A DNA stretch of 8,225 bases from Candidatus Krumholzibacteriota bacterium (GCA_030630165.1 DAOVNN010000122.1:1-8225); one strand, 5' to 3'. Positions 1-6,687 are shown, counted from the stretch's first letter. Notes: generated by a model not told the origin, from the sequence alone. Program-made: numbers and translations.

Positions 1-2
1 CG

Positions 3-1421
3 TTTATAGATTTCAGGGAAAAGGCCCCCATGGGGGCTCACAGGGATATGTACCTCGATAATAATGGAGAAGTCATCGATGACCTGAGCGTCAGGGGCCA
101 TCTTGCCTCAGGTGTGCCGGGAACGGTGGCCGGCCTCTGGAAGGCTCACCGGATGTATGGATCGACAGGATGGAAGGAACTGCTCACCCCGTCGATCGAA
201 CTTGCCGAAAATGGATTCGCTGTCTCTCCATATCTGGCAGTCTCACTGGAGAAACTCCACGCCCGGTTCGAGCAGTATCCAGGCCTGGCCGGGTTCTTTG
301 ATATAAAGGGGGGGCTTCTCGAAGCAGGTGATATCCTGATTCAGCCCGAACTTGCTCAGACACTCAAATTGATCGCTGATCTTGGTCCGGACGGTTTTTA
401 CAGGGGCAGGACAGCACGTATGATAGCTGACGAGATGCGCAGGGGAGGCGGCCTGATCACGGAGGAAGATCTTGCTTCCTACAAGGCTCTGGAGCGCAGG
501 CCGGTGGAAGGGAGTTACAGGGGCTACGATATCATCTCGGCGCCGCCTCCCAGTTCTGGAGGAATCGTCCTTCTCGAGATACTGAATATACTGGAGGGGT
601 ACGACATGGACGGGGGAACGGATATAGAGACTCTGCACCACGTCATCGAGGCCGAGAGGAGGGCATACGCTGACAGGGCACGCTGGCTTGGAGACCCTGA
701 TTTTATAGATATGCCTGTAGATAATATGATATCAAAGGAATATGCTGCTGAGTTAAGAAAGAACATAAGGTCTGTTGCGACACGTTCGGTCGAACTGGAC
801 CAGGGCGGAGCAGCGGCGCCTGAGAGTGAGGAGACCACGCATTACTCGGTGGTCGATGCTGATGGAAATGCTGTGGCGGTGACCACGACACTCAACGGGT
901 CCTACGGATCCTCCGTAGTCGTCGGGGGAGCGGGATTCCTTATGAACAATGAGATGGACGATTTCTCGGTTAAGCCGGGCGTTCCGAACATGTACGGGTT
1001 GATCGGAGGCGAGGCCAACGCGATCGAGCCGGGCAAGAGGATGCTCAGCTCGATGACGCCGACGATCGTGGTGAAAAACTGCGAGACCTGGCTCGTTCTG
1101 GGTACCCCGGGCGGATCCACGATCATCACCACGGTCGCTCAGGTGATGATGAACATCATCGATTTCGGGATGGAACCTCTGGAAGCAGTGGTCTCTCCGA
1201 GGTATCATCATCAGTGGAGTCCCGATATCGTCTACTTCGAGAAAGACGGTTTGAGTGATGACGAGAGAGCGGGTCTCGAAAAAAAGGGACATGAACTGAG
1301 GGAGCGGTCCCCTATCGGGGACGTACAGCTCATAATGAAGGATGGAAACTCCCTTACGGGAGTCTCAGATCTGCGAAGAGGGGGACTCTCCCGGGGAACA
1401 GGGGAGGCTTCCGCGCATTGA
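3..1421 (+). CDS. ggt: Gamma-glutamyltransferase (GGT), 5'-truncated by the window edge
   Basis: Gamma-glutamyltransferase is an N-terminal nucleophile hydrolase, usually periplasmic or secreted, that cleaves glutathione and other gamma-glutamyl compounds or transfers the gamma-glutamyl group. The frame is already open at position 3 and reads FIDFREKAP before the first ATG (position 30), which matches the family, so the gene begins upstream and the ATG is internal. By memory of the E. coli enzyme, about 100 residues with the signal peptide are missing. Counting from the ATG at 30, the substrate-binding Arg is R5 (RDMYL). The autoprocessing and catalytic Thr is T269 (codon 834-836) in TTHYSVVDADGN. 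Further family motifs are NNEMDDFS, LSSMTPTIV, GTPGGSTIITTV and YHHQW. The small subunit after T269 is 195 residues, a normal size. A lid-loop segment like that of E. coli (PNMYGLIGGEANAIEPGKR) is present. No key residue is missing. The downstream repeat-protein gene starts 22 bp after the stop and is probably co-transcribed. Confidence 0.96.
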   Translation, partial: FIDFREKAPMGAHRDMYLDNNGEVIDDLSVRGHLASGVPGTVAGLWKAHRMYGSTGWKELLTPSIELAENGFAVSPYLAVSLEKLHARFEQYPGLAGFFDIKGGLLEAGDILIQPELAQTLKLIADLGPDGFYRGRTARMIADEMRRGGGLITEEDLASYKALERRPVEGSYRGYDIISAPPPSSGGIVLLEILNILEGYDMDGGTDIETLHHVIEAERRAYADRARWLGDPDFIDMPVDNMISKEYAAELRKNIRSVATRSVELDQGGAAAPESEETTHYSVVDADGNAVAVTTTLNGSYGSSVVVGGAGFLMNNEMDDFSVKPGVPNMYGLIGGEANAIEPGKRMLSSMTPTIVVKNCETWLVLGTPGGSTIITTVAQVMMNIIDFGMEPLEAVVSPRYHHQWSPDIVYFEKDGLSDDERAGLEKKGHELRERSPIGDVQLIMKDGNSLTGVSDLRRGGLSRGTGEASAH

Positions 1422-1443
1422 CAGGAGAGGAAGGAGAGCGAAG

Positions 1444-2220
1444 ATGAAAAGAACGGTATTACTCATGTCAGCGGGGATTATTCTGGCAATGGCGCTCGTA
1501 GCGGGCTTACCCGGCTACGCTTCGGCACAGGTCGATCCCTACGAGCTTCAGGACGCCTTTGGACGATTCCCTTTTGCCAGGGTGGTCCCTCTCGATAACG
1601 GGAATGCCTGGGGACTGATCTATGTCGATGTATATGGGAAGGTCTACCTCAAGCGTGCAACAAACAGGGGATGGAAGAGGGAGTTCGAGATCACAAACCT
1701 CGGAGCCAAGGTCAAGAAGTACGACATACTCGACATAGATCAGGACGGTATCCTCGAACTCGTGATAGCGACGATGGCGGGACGTATCCTCATCTACAGG
1801 CTCGACGACTATACCAATACCTGGGAAAACATAGAGGACGACTTTACGAGCATAGAGGCGTTCGATATTGCCGATGTGGATCGTGACCCGCAGATGGAGT
1901 TTATCGTCCTGGCAAACGGGACCCTCTATATCATCGATTCTATAAACAAGAGCCGACAGTGGATAAGCGAGAGAAAATTCACGGCGACAGAGCTTATCGT
2001 CGCCAATGTCGACAAAGACGAGCAGATGGAGATAATCCTCAATACAGGCATCGTGCTGGACAGCAAATTCTACATTGTCGACATTGAGTGGGATAAGCCC
2101 TTCGGGGAGCGGATCAGCACTTTCGACATCAACAATGACGGAATTCCAGAGGTGATAGGTGAGTTTTCCGACTATTCTCTGAGGATATTCGACGTATATG
2201 CCCAGAGAGAGGTCTGGTAG
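1444..2220 (+). CDS. Secreted FG-GAP/VCBS-like repeat protein
   Basis: This 258-residue protein has a clear signal peptide: a basic start (MKR), a hydrophobic core and cleavage probably after A28 (ASA|Q). The mature part is a run of beta-propeller-type repeats with DxDxDG-like, potentially calcium-binding loops. These are DIDQDG at residues 97-102, DVDRD at 144-148, NVDKDE at 188-193 and DINNDG at 228-233. Each is followed by hydrophobic strands such as LELVIAT or MEFIVLANG. Spacing is about 40-47 residues, and a more diverged repeat lies near residues 46-70. I chose the ATG at 1444 because it has an AAGGAG ribosome site at 1431-1436 with 7-nt spacing and gives the signal peptide directly. 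An upstream in-frame ATG at 1342 lies inside the GGT gene and would bury that signal. FG-GAP-like repeats usually form ligand- or matrix-binding propellers; the ligand here is unknown. About five blades is short for a closed propeller, so it may oligomerise or be a reduced member. Confidence 0.8.
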   Translation: MKRTVLLMSAGIILAMALVAGLPGYASAQVDPYELQDAFGRFPFARVVPLDNGNAWGLIYVDVYGKVYLKRATNRGWKREFEITNLGAKVKKYDILDIDQDGILELVIATMAGRILIYRLDDYTNTWENIEDDFTSIEAFDIADVDRDPQMEFIVLANGTLYIIDSINKSRQWISERKFTATELIVANVDKDEQMEIILNTGIVLDSKFYIVDIEWDKPFGERISTFDINNDGIPEVIGEFSDYSLRIFDVYAQREVW

Positions 2221-2324
2221 ATGATTATGTTACGGGGCACTGTCTCCTCGACCTAGTCAACTGCCAGATCGGTACGGAAGAGCAGAGTTGGAGCTATATA
2301 AAGAAGATTTGCCGCCAGGCTGGA

Positions 2325-3020
2325 TCATCGCGGTCTGAAACCGATTGTTACGCGTACCCACATCGCTGTGGGTACGCCTTTTATTTCACCCGGGATAAAC
2401 TTGTAACTGCGGGCCGCTTCCATGGCTGTCCTGTTGAGGGATTCCTGCTTCATTCCCCTGGCAAACCTGATCTCTTCGACCTCGCCCTTCACATTGACGA
2501 AAAGCAGGAGTTCGACGCCGCCGTCGATTTTTCCATTGATATCATCGGGGATGGTCGGAAGGGATATGTTTATCGGTTTTGGTTCGATCGTCGTACGCCG
2601 AGGTCCGGGTCTTCCGTCACTTCCGCCACTTCTTCCGCCGCTCTGTATAGGATCGATCGTCAGTGACGGCTCGCCGACATCGTCCATGACGGAGCGTTCA
2701 TGGTCCTCCTCATCGGTCTCAGATGGCTGATTATCCACCACGATGGCCTGTGGAAAGTCGGGGTAGGGGATAAGGGAGAAGGGCTGGTCGATGAAAAAGA
2801 ATTCGGATGTACCTTCCTCGCCTGGCGGCTCCGTACGGAATACCTCGAGGTATTCGAGCTTGAAGAACAGGAATACAGCGATATGGACGAAGATCGTTGC
2901 CGCGATTATCAGGAGCCAGCCTCTTCTGCTTCTGCCTCGGTCGCGGAACGATCTCCTGTCAGGAGATGTCGAAGTTGTGTCGGTACCGGGCATAATACCG
3001 TCTTTTCGGAAGAAGTCCAT
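2325..3020 (-). CDS. TonB-like energy transducer protein with C-terminal TonB domain
   Basis: This 231-residue protein has the three-part layout of TonB-type proteins. A short basic cytoplasmic N-terminus rich in Arg (residues 21-33) comes first, then one membrane helix at about residues 34-54 (WLLIIAATIFVHIAVFLFF), then a periplasmic linker and a C-terminal domain at about 157-230. The C-terminal part has the family pattern: VELLLFVNVKGEVEEIRFARG, then a helix (LNRTAMEAARSYKFIP) and a final strand with GVPTAMWVRVTIGF. The linker is unusual: it is acidic (ETDEEDHE) and Gly/Ser rich (SGGRSGGSDG) instead of the long Pro-Glu/Pro-Lys spacer. TonB proteins couple ExbB/ExbD proton motive force to outer-membrane receptors, but no exbB, exbD or receptor gene lies nearby, so a role in transport is inferred only from the fold. 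The start is the first ATG after an in-frame TAA. A GAGGTGAG sequence lies 14 nt upstream, rather far for a ribosome site. The gene is single in its orientation and convergent with the FG-GAP gene. Confidence 0.8.
   Translation of the reverse strand: MDFFRKDGIMPGTDTTSTSPDRRSFRDRGRSRRGWLLIIAATIFVHIAVFLFFKLEYLEVFRTEPPGEEGTSEFFFIDQPFSLIPYPDFPQAIVVDNQPSETDEEDHERSVMDDVGEPSLTIDPIQSGGRSGGSDGRPGPRRTTIEPKPINISLPTIPDDINGKIDGGVELLLFVNVKGEVEEIRFARGMKQESLNRTAMEAARSYKFIPGEIKGVPTAMWVRVTIGFRPR
2352..2386 (+). terminator. Candidate intrinsic terminator of the GGT/FG-GAP unit, inside the convergent gene
   Basis: A perfect 11-bp inverted repeat, GCGTACCCACA (2352-2362) and TGTGGGTACGC (2367-2377), is separated by the 4-nt loop TCGC and followed on the plus strand by CTTTTATTT. 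This is the arrangement of a Rho-independent terminator for transcription arriving from the FG-GAP gene, whose stop is 131 nt upstream. On the minus strand the same bases encode the last conserved part of the TonB-like protein (GVPTAMWVRV) and are not followed by a T tract, so the structure looks one-directional. The T tract is interrupted by C and A, which lowers certainty. It could also be a chance palindrome within coding sequence. Confidence 0.6.
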
Positions 3021-3046
3021 TTTGAGTTATCATTCTCACCTCTATT

Positions 3047-3075
3047 AGTATATTATTTCGAGGGAACGGTGGCAA
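3047..3075 (-). promoter_or_regulatory. Sigma70-like promoter for the TonB-like gene
   Basis: On the minus strand a -35 box TTGCCA (3070-3075) and a -10 box TATACT (3047-3052) are separated by exactly 17 bp. Each box differs from consensus (TTGACA, TATAAT) by one base. The predicted transcription start is near 3040, giving a leader of only about 20 nt that begins at or within the GAGGTGAG sequence. The -35 side lies within 25 bp of the pgsA start codon on the other strand, so promoter activity in the two directions could interfere. The call is by pattern only. Confidence 0.55.
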
Positions 3076-3096
3076 GAAACCACGGCGGCTGATTTC

Positions 3097-3729
3097 ATGA
3101 GAAGGATCGAACGCAGAGATATCACAGTGCCGAACGTACTGACAGTGCTCAGGATGCTGATGGCGCTCGCGGCGGCTTTTCTACTGATCACCGGGAACGG
3201 ACACAGAACGCTGGCCGCCTCCCTGCTGCTCTCTGCCATGCTCCTGGATTACTTCGATGGATGGTACGCGAGGAAGTTTCATCAGACCACCAGCCTCGGA
3301 GCGCATCTCGACCCATTCGCCGACAAGGTGATGATAGCGGTCATCTTTATCACACTGTCCCTCCAGTTCCGCTCTCTCTGGTTTACCTTCTTCGTAAGTG
3401 TGATCCTTGCCCGTGAACTGGTCATAACAATATATCGCTGGAGAGTTCACGAAAAATCCGGGTCGCTCGTTCCGGCAAGTCTTCTCGGTAAGGCCAAGAC
3501 AGTCGTTCAATGTATTGTGGGCGGGTCGATCATCTTTTATATTTATATATATCCGGGTTCGATACCGGAGAACCACCAGGTGATTTTTATCGCGATGCTG
3601 GTGACGATGTTCATCACAGTCGATTCCGGCCTCAGATACGTGCTGCCGAACTGCAGCGACGGCAAGAAAAGGTCGGTGATGGAAAGATTCATTCAGCATG
3701 TCTTCGGAGTGGGAGCAAGGGAGGCTTGA
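3097..3729 (+). CDS. pgsA: CDP-alcohol phosphatidyltransferase, probable phosphatidylglycerophosphate synthase
   Basis: This integral membrane enzyme most likely transfers the phosphatidyl group from CDP-diacylglycerol to glycerol 3-phosphate, the committed step to phosphatidylglycerol and cardiolipin. The complete family signature D-x2-D-G-x2-A-R-x8-G-x3-D-x3-D is present: D51, D54, G55, A58, R59, G68, D72 and D76 (LDYFDGWYARK, then LGAHLDPFADK). The four aspartates bind metal and drive catalysis. The N-terminal VPNVLTVLRM is typical of PgsA. Several hydrophobic helices surround the signature (about 13-32, 37-53, 77-95, 97-112, 134-152, 160-178). The length of 210 residues is slightly above the usual 180-200, with a basic C-terminal tail. 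No good Shine-Dalgarno sequence precedes the ATG, but no alternative start is available between it and the upstream in-frame TAG at 3046. The substrate cannot be proven from sequence; other CDP-alcohol phosphotransferases share the signature. It heads a three-gene cluster and overlaps the next gene. Confidence 0.88.
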   Translation: MRRIERRDITVPNVLTVLRMLMALAAAFLLITGNGHRTLAASLLLSAMLLDYFDGWYARKFHQTTSLGAHLDPFADKVMIAVIFITLSLQFRSLWFTFFVSVILARELVITIYRWRVHEKSGSLVPASLLGKAKTVVQCIVGGSIIFYIYIYPGSIPENHQVIFIAMLVTMFITVDSGLRYVLPNCSDGKKRSVMERFIQHVFGVGAREA

Positions 3730-4255
3730 TCTGGATATTTACGATGCGATAAGGAACCGTGTCAGCACGAGGGCCTATCTCCCCGATCCTGTAGAGGCGG
3801 ATAAACTCGAACGTCTCCTGGATGCCGCCAGGCTCGCGCCTTCCGGGAAGAACGGCCAACCATGGACCTTCATAGTCATTACCGATGCCGATACTCGCGA
3901 AAGACTCGTTCCCGCCTGCAAGAACCAGAAGTTCATTGCCGAGGCTCCGGTGGTGGTGGCGGTATGCGGACACGAAGAACTTGCCTACAAAGAGATGGGC
4001 GGTTACTGGAACAGTCTGCCCGTGGACATAGGGATTGCGCTCGAGCATCTCATGCTGGCCGCAGAGGCTGAGGGCCTCGGGACCTGCTGGATTGGAGCCT
4101 TTCTCGAGGAAGAAGTCAGGGAGATACTCGAGGTGCCTGCAGGCGTAAAGATCGTAGCCCTGACTCCTGTTGGTTATCCGGCTGCGGACAAGGTGTTCCG
4201 CAAGAGAAAGCCGCTCAAAGAAATAGTGATGAGGGAGAAGTGGGAGAAGCGATGA
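3698..4255 (+). CDS. Nitroreductase-family FMN oxidoreductase
   Basis: This short flavoprotein of the nitroreductase superfamily (185 residues from the ATG) uses FMN with NAD(P)H to reduce nitro compounds, quinones or similar acceptors; the physiological substrate is unknown. Family motifs in order are the FMN-phosphate-binding RNRVSTRAY (residues 19-27), the APSGKNGQPW segment (48-56), DIGIALEHLMLAAEAEGLGTCWIG (110-133) and a final LTPVGYPA (155-162). The 170-185 residue length fits the compact single-domain members. The ATG at 3698 lies 32 bp inside pgsA with only a weak GGAAAG 11 nt upstream. A much better ribosome site, AAGGGAGG (3717-3724), sits 6 nt before an in-frame CTG at 3731 whose product would begin (M)DIYDAIRNR, the usual start of this family. 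The true start may therefore be 3731 (see findings). The stop overlaps the start region of the next gene, suggesting translational coupling. Confidence 0.9.
   Translation: MSSEWEQGRLDLDIYDAIRNRVSTRAYLPDPVEADKLERLLDAARLAPSGKNGQPWTFIVITDADTRERLVPACKNQKFIAEAPVVVAVCGHEELAYKEMGGYWNSLPVDIGIALEHLMLAAEAEGLGTCWIGAFLEEEVREILEVPAGVKIVALTPVGYPAADKVFRKRKPLKEIVMREKWEKR
3717..3733 (+). promoter_or_regulatory. Strong Shine-Dalgarno sequence before a possible CTG start of the nitroreductase
   Basis: AAGGGAGG at 3717-3724 lies within the last codons of pgsA and 6 nt upstream of CTG at 3731-3733, in frame with the nitroreductase. No ATG, GTG or TTG in that frame lies at a suitable distance downstream of it. 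The sequence also falls inside the pgsA stop region, so ribosomes finishing pgsA would arrive there. Confidence 0.4.
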
Positions 4256-4677
4256 TGAAGAGATATTTCAGAACGGCGCTCATACTGCTGATGACAGGTA
4301 CATTCGTTTCCGCCACACAGGCGGCGCTCGCAAGGCCGGGAAGTAAGGCTGCCGGGGAGGCCCACGAGTCATGCTTCACGGAAACTGATATACTTGACCT
4401 GTCCGGGATGACGCTGGAACCCGGATCCATGATGCAGGCGGCTGGTAGTCTTTCCTCATTTGCGGCGGCAGATACGCTCGAGACATACGAGATAGAGCTC
4501 GAGGATGAAGGAAAGAAGGGAATGAACTACAAGGCCATCATAGGATACACGATAGCAGCGGCATTCATAGGCTATGCGCTATATATCATGCTGGTGCCCG
4601 ATGAGGAGGAAGAAGAGCCAGAGCTGCCAGGCAAAAAACCGCCTGTCTCGCTGATCACGATCCCGTTCGGGGGATGA
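4255..4677 (+). CDS. Small protein of unknown function with signal peptide and one membrane helix
   Basis: I do not recognise this 140-residue protein. It starts with a signal peptide (MKRYFRTALILLMTGTFVSA) with likely cleavage after ATQA or ALA, residues 23-26. A low-complexity, mildly acidic region of about 65 residues follows with a single cysteine (C40). Then come a membrane helix at about 94-113 (AIIGYTIAAAFIGYALYIM), a very acidic stretch DEEEEEPE at 116-123, and a C-terminal tail ending PVSLITIPFGG. Cleaved signal plus helix would place the N-terminal part outside and the acidic tail in the cytoplasm. The ATG at 4255 is 7 nt after GGGAGA (4242-4247). ATG 4252 and GTG 4240 are in-frame alternatives. 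The start overlaps the nitroreductase stop (ATGATGA), so translation is likely coupled. The 3' end overlaps the convergent GWxTD gene by 23 bp. Confidence 0.65.
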   Translation: MKRYFRTALILLMTGTFVSATQAALARPGSKAAGEAHESCFTETDILDLSGMTLEPGSMMQAAGSLSSFAAADTLETYEIELEDEGKKGMNYKAIIGYTIAAAFIGYALYIMLVPDEEEEEPELPGKKPPVSLITIPFGG

Positions 4678-6667
4678 TCGCGAAAGATCTCTTCCCGGCT
4701 GACTTGAACCCCGCCACAAGATCTTCGATATCAAGGATGAGGATATACCTTCCAGGTTCCAGTGAACTGACGTTCAGCATCAGGTTGTCGGATATCGAAC
4801 GTTCGCTGCTGCTCTGCTCGATGGAACTCGATATATAGACATGCTGATGAGGTTTCGAAACGCGCACACTGGCGGTGATCCATTCCCATGTCCCGGACGG
4901 GCCGGCCCGGTGATCGGCTGCGGTGACGCTCCAGGTCAGTCTGTATCTTGCGACGTTTTCCTTGTTCATTTTCAGATTGTAGATCTCGTACGAGACACAG
5001 AGTGATGCTCCCGCTTCGTAGGAGGGGAGTGGGTCTGTCTGCCGTGTGCAATTACCCTCTTTATCCCTCAGGGACAGGCGTATGCCGCTCAGTGAGAGAC
5101 GGCTGCCGCTGAGATCATGGATCGTAAGAGCGCTCCTGTAGACGGCCCTTCCCGGTGGTTTTCCGCCGGTGATCTCAAGGGCAAAGCTGCTCTCAAGCTG
5201 AAGCGGGGGCAGGTCCAGAGCGAACGGCAGGACCCGCCAGCCGGCTGAGGATTTCTCGAAACCCTGCAGCTCAGCCGGATCGAACACGAGCTTCTCTGTA
5301 AGAAAAACGTTCCAGTCGTTGTCGAAGAGGATGAAATCCATCTCGTACGAACCGTCTCTGAAGTCGAGTGCCGAGTCTGGAAGAGCCACCGCGAAATCCA
5401 CACGAGTTTCATTTTCTGTCCCCCTGAATTGAACGTTTTCGACGCCGACAGGAATATGTGCATATTTAACGGGGAAGGTATACATCTGGGGGATGCTCTG
5501 CAATATGCCTTCCGTTATCATCGCATAGTCGTAGAATCCGGGGTCGATCGGAATGTGATAGTTGCCGTTGAGGAACTCGTCCTGGAAGTAGAGAAGAAAC
5601 AGCTTGTCGCCGTGAATATAGGACCAGACCACGAAAGGTCCATCCAGACCCGAGCCCAGTTTGAAGAGCAGGACAGGCGGCAGCCCGTATCTCACGAGCG
5701 CTCTGCCCCTGGCCGATTCGACCCCTTCGAGACCGAGCCTGTCGTTTGTCAGAAGTGCGGCGGTCAGGAAGATCCTCCTGTAATGCTCGAGCAGCCTCTC
5801 GTTACGGCTGCTGGCAGGTGTAGGATCATTCATTATCCAGAACTTCCGGTTGAACTCGGCACGGTTCCTCTCGTCAAGATTCCAGTAACCGGTCCTTTCG
5901 TCCATCGGCAGAAGAAGGGTGAGGTCTTCATACATATACCTCGTTTCGGTGTCCATCAGTGCCAGAGCTGAGTCGAATTCCGCGGCGGCGGCCTCGAATC
6001 TATTCCTCTCCAGGGCGACGCATGCCGAGAGGAGCCTGAACCTGTATTCTTCGGGAAAATATTCCGTGCCTGACCGGGCGCTGCGTGCGCAGACATCATG
6101 CCGCTGCCGCAGGTACTGAAGCAGCCCCAGGTTGAAAAGCGTTTCCTCGTGACGTCCGTATATGTTGTTTGCTCTGCTGAAACACCTGATAGCGTCGTCA
6201 AGGTCTGTTTCCGAACACATGTTTTTAAGGTAGAGGTCTTTCTCGATCCTTCCCTTGTGATACCACGCATGAAAGCAGCCAGGGTCGAGTTCGATAGCCC
6301 GGTCCAGAGAACCGCATGCTGATCCGATAAACTGTCTCGCATAAAGGGTCAACCCTCTCTCGACATGATAGGAGGGATTGTCGGGATCCAGTTCGAGAGC
6401 TCTGTCGATAGCCTGCATCGACCTGAGTCTCGATTCGGGAGTCCCGACGGCACGCAGGCAGACGGCGAGTCTCCTGAACAGTTCCGGATCCGCCTGTTCC
6501 GTCCTCAGGGCCATTTCCAGGGCCTTTATGGTGTCAGCAGAGCATTCCTTAAGGGCATAGTCACACGAATCGATAAAATCGGCTTTCAGGGTGGGTGGAT
6601 GCATTCCACTGCATGAGGCGGCCAGGAGCATGACCGCCAGTGCCAGGGAGAGAAAAGGTCTGGTCAA
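4655..6667 (-). CDS. TPR-containing lipoprotein with GWxTD-type domain
   Basis: This 670-residue predicted lipoprotein starts with a hydrophobic signal peptide and a lipobox-like LAAS-C at Cys19. Residues about 40-240 are helical TPR-like repeats; the clearest are SMQAIDRALELDPDNPSYH and GSLDRAIELDPGCFHAW, each with the alternating Ala/Gly/Leu/Pro pattern. Residues about 245-330 match the core of GWxTD-domain proteins: MDERTGYWNLDERNRAEF, then FW-x2-NDPTP with RNERLLEHYRR, then ARGRALVRYGLPP. The GW-x-TD residues are not intact here (GLEGVESARGR). The rest, about 340-670, is beta-rich with no recognised enzyme motif, in line with an envelope or secreted structural role. Function of the GWxTD family is largely unknown. 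The start is TTG at 6667, supported by GGAGGT 6 nt upstream (6674-6679). The next ATG would remove most of the signal peptide. The gene stands alone on its strand here and overlaps its convergent neighbour by 23 bp at the 3' end. Confidence 0.8.
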   Translation of the reverse strand: MTRPFLSLALAVMLLAASCSGMHPPTLKADFIDSCDYALKECSADTIKALEMALRTEQADPELFRRLAVCLRAVGTPESRLRSMQAIDRALELDPDNPSYHVERGLTLYARQFIGSACGSLDRAIELDPGCFHAWYHKGRIEKDLYLKNMCSETDLDDAIRCFSRANNIYGRHEETLFNLGLLQYLRQRHDVCARSARSGTEYFPEEYRFRLLSACVALERNRFEAAAAEFDSALALMDTETRYMYEDLTLLLPMDERTGYWNLDERNRAEFNRKFWIMNDPTPASSRNERLLEHYRRIFLTAALLTNDRLGLEGVESARGRALVRYGLPPVLLFKLGSGLDGPFVVWSYIHGDKLFLLYFQDEFLNGNYHIPIDPGFYDYAMITEGILQSIPQMYTFPVKYAHIPVGVENVQFRGTENETRVDFAVALPDSALDFRDGSYEMDFILFDNDWNVFLTEKLVFDPAELQGFEKSSAGWRVLPFALDLPPLQLESSFALEITGGKPPGRAVYRSALTIHDLSGSRLSLSGIRLSLRDKEGNCTRQTDPLPSYEAGASLCVSYEIYNLKMNKENVARYRLTWSVTAADHRAGPSGTWEWITASVRVSKPHQHVYISSSIEQSSSERSISDNLMLNVSSLEPGRYILILDIEDLVAGFKSAGKRSFAIIPRTGS

Positions 6668-6673
6668 CAGTAT

Positions 6674-6687
6674 ACCTCCGCGGGAGG
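6674..6687 (-). promoter_or_regulatory. Ribosome site of the GWxTD gene inside a small hairpin
   Basis: The Shine-Dalgarno sequence GGAGGT (6674-6679, minus strand) can pair with CCTCC just upstream in the same leader (6683-6687) across a 3-nt CGC loop, forming five GC-rich pairs that cover the GGAGG core. Together with the TTG start at 6667 this predicts limited translation unless the hairpin opens. No ligand-binding riboswitch fold is visible in this short leader. The tight loop limits confidence. Confidence 0.4.

Noticed and set aside
1342..1443. N-terminal extension of the FG-GAP protein from an upstream ATG
   Set aside because: It lies within the GGT coding sequence, has no ribosome site, and would place 34 charged residues before an obvious signal peptide.
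2253..2286. Stretch resembling a sequencing adapter (AGATCGG followed by GGAAGAGC)
   Set aside because: The two parts are separated by extra bases and the flanking sequence does not continue as an adapter; chance similarity is more likely than contamination.
2611..2640. Imperfect short tandem repeat (CTTCCGTCA/CTTCCGCCA-like units)
   Set aside because: It is explained by the Gly/Ser-rich linker of the TonB-like protein and is too short and degenerate to be a separate repeat element.
2220..2666. Plus-strand open frame continuing past the FG-GAP stop, possible frameshifted extension
   Set aside because: Its translation lacks further DxDxDG repeats and mostly runs antisense to the TonB-like gene.
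4684..4725. Inverted repeat AAGATCT/AGATCTT just after the small membrane protein gene
   Set aside because: Seven base pairs across a 28-nt loop with no T tract, inside the GWxTD coding region; not a credible terminator.
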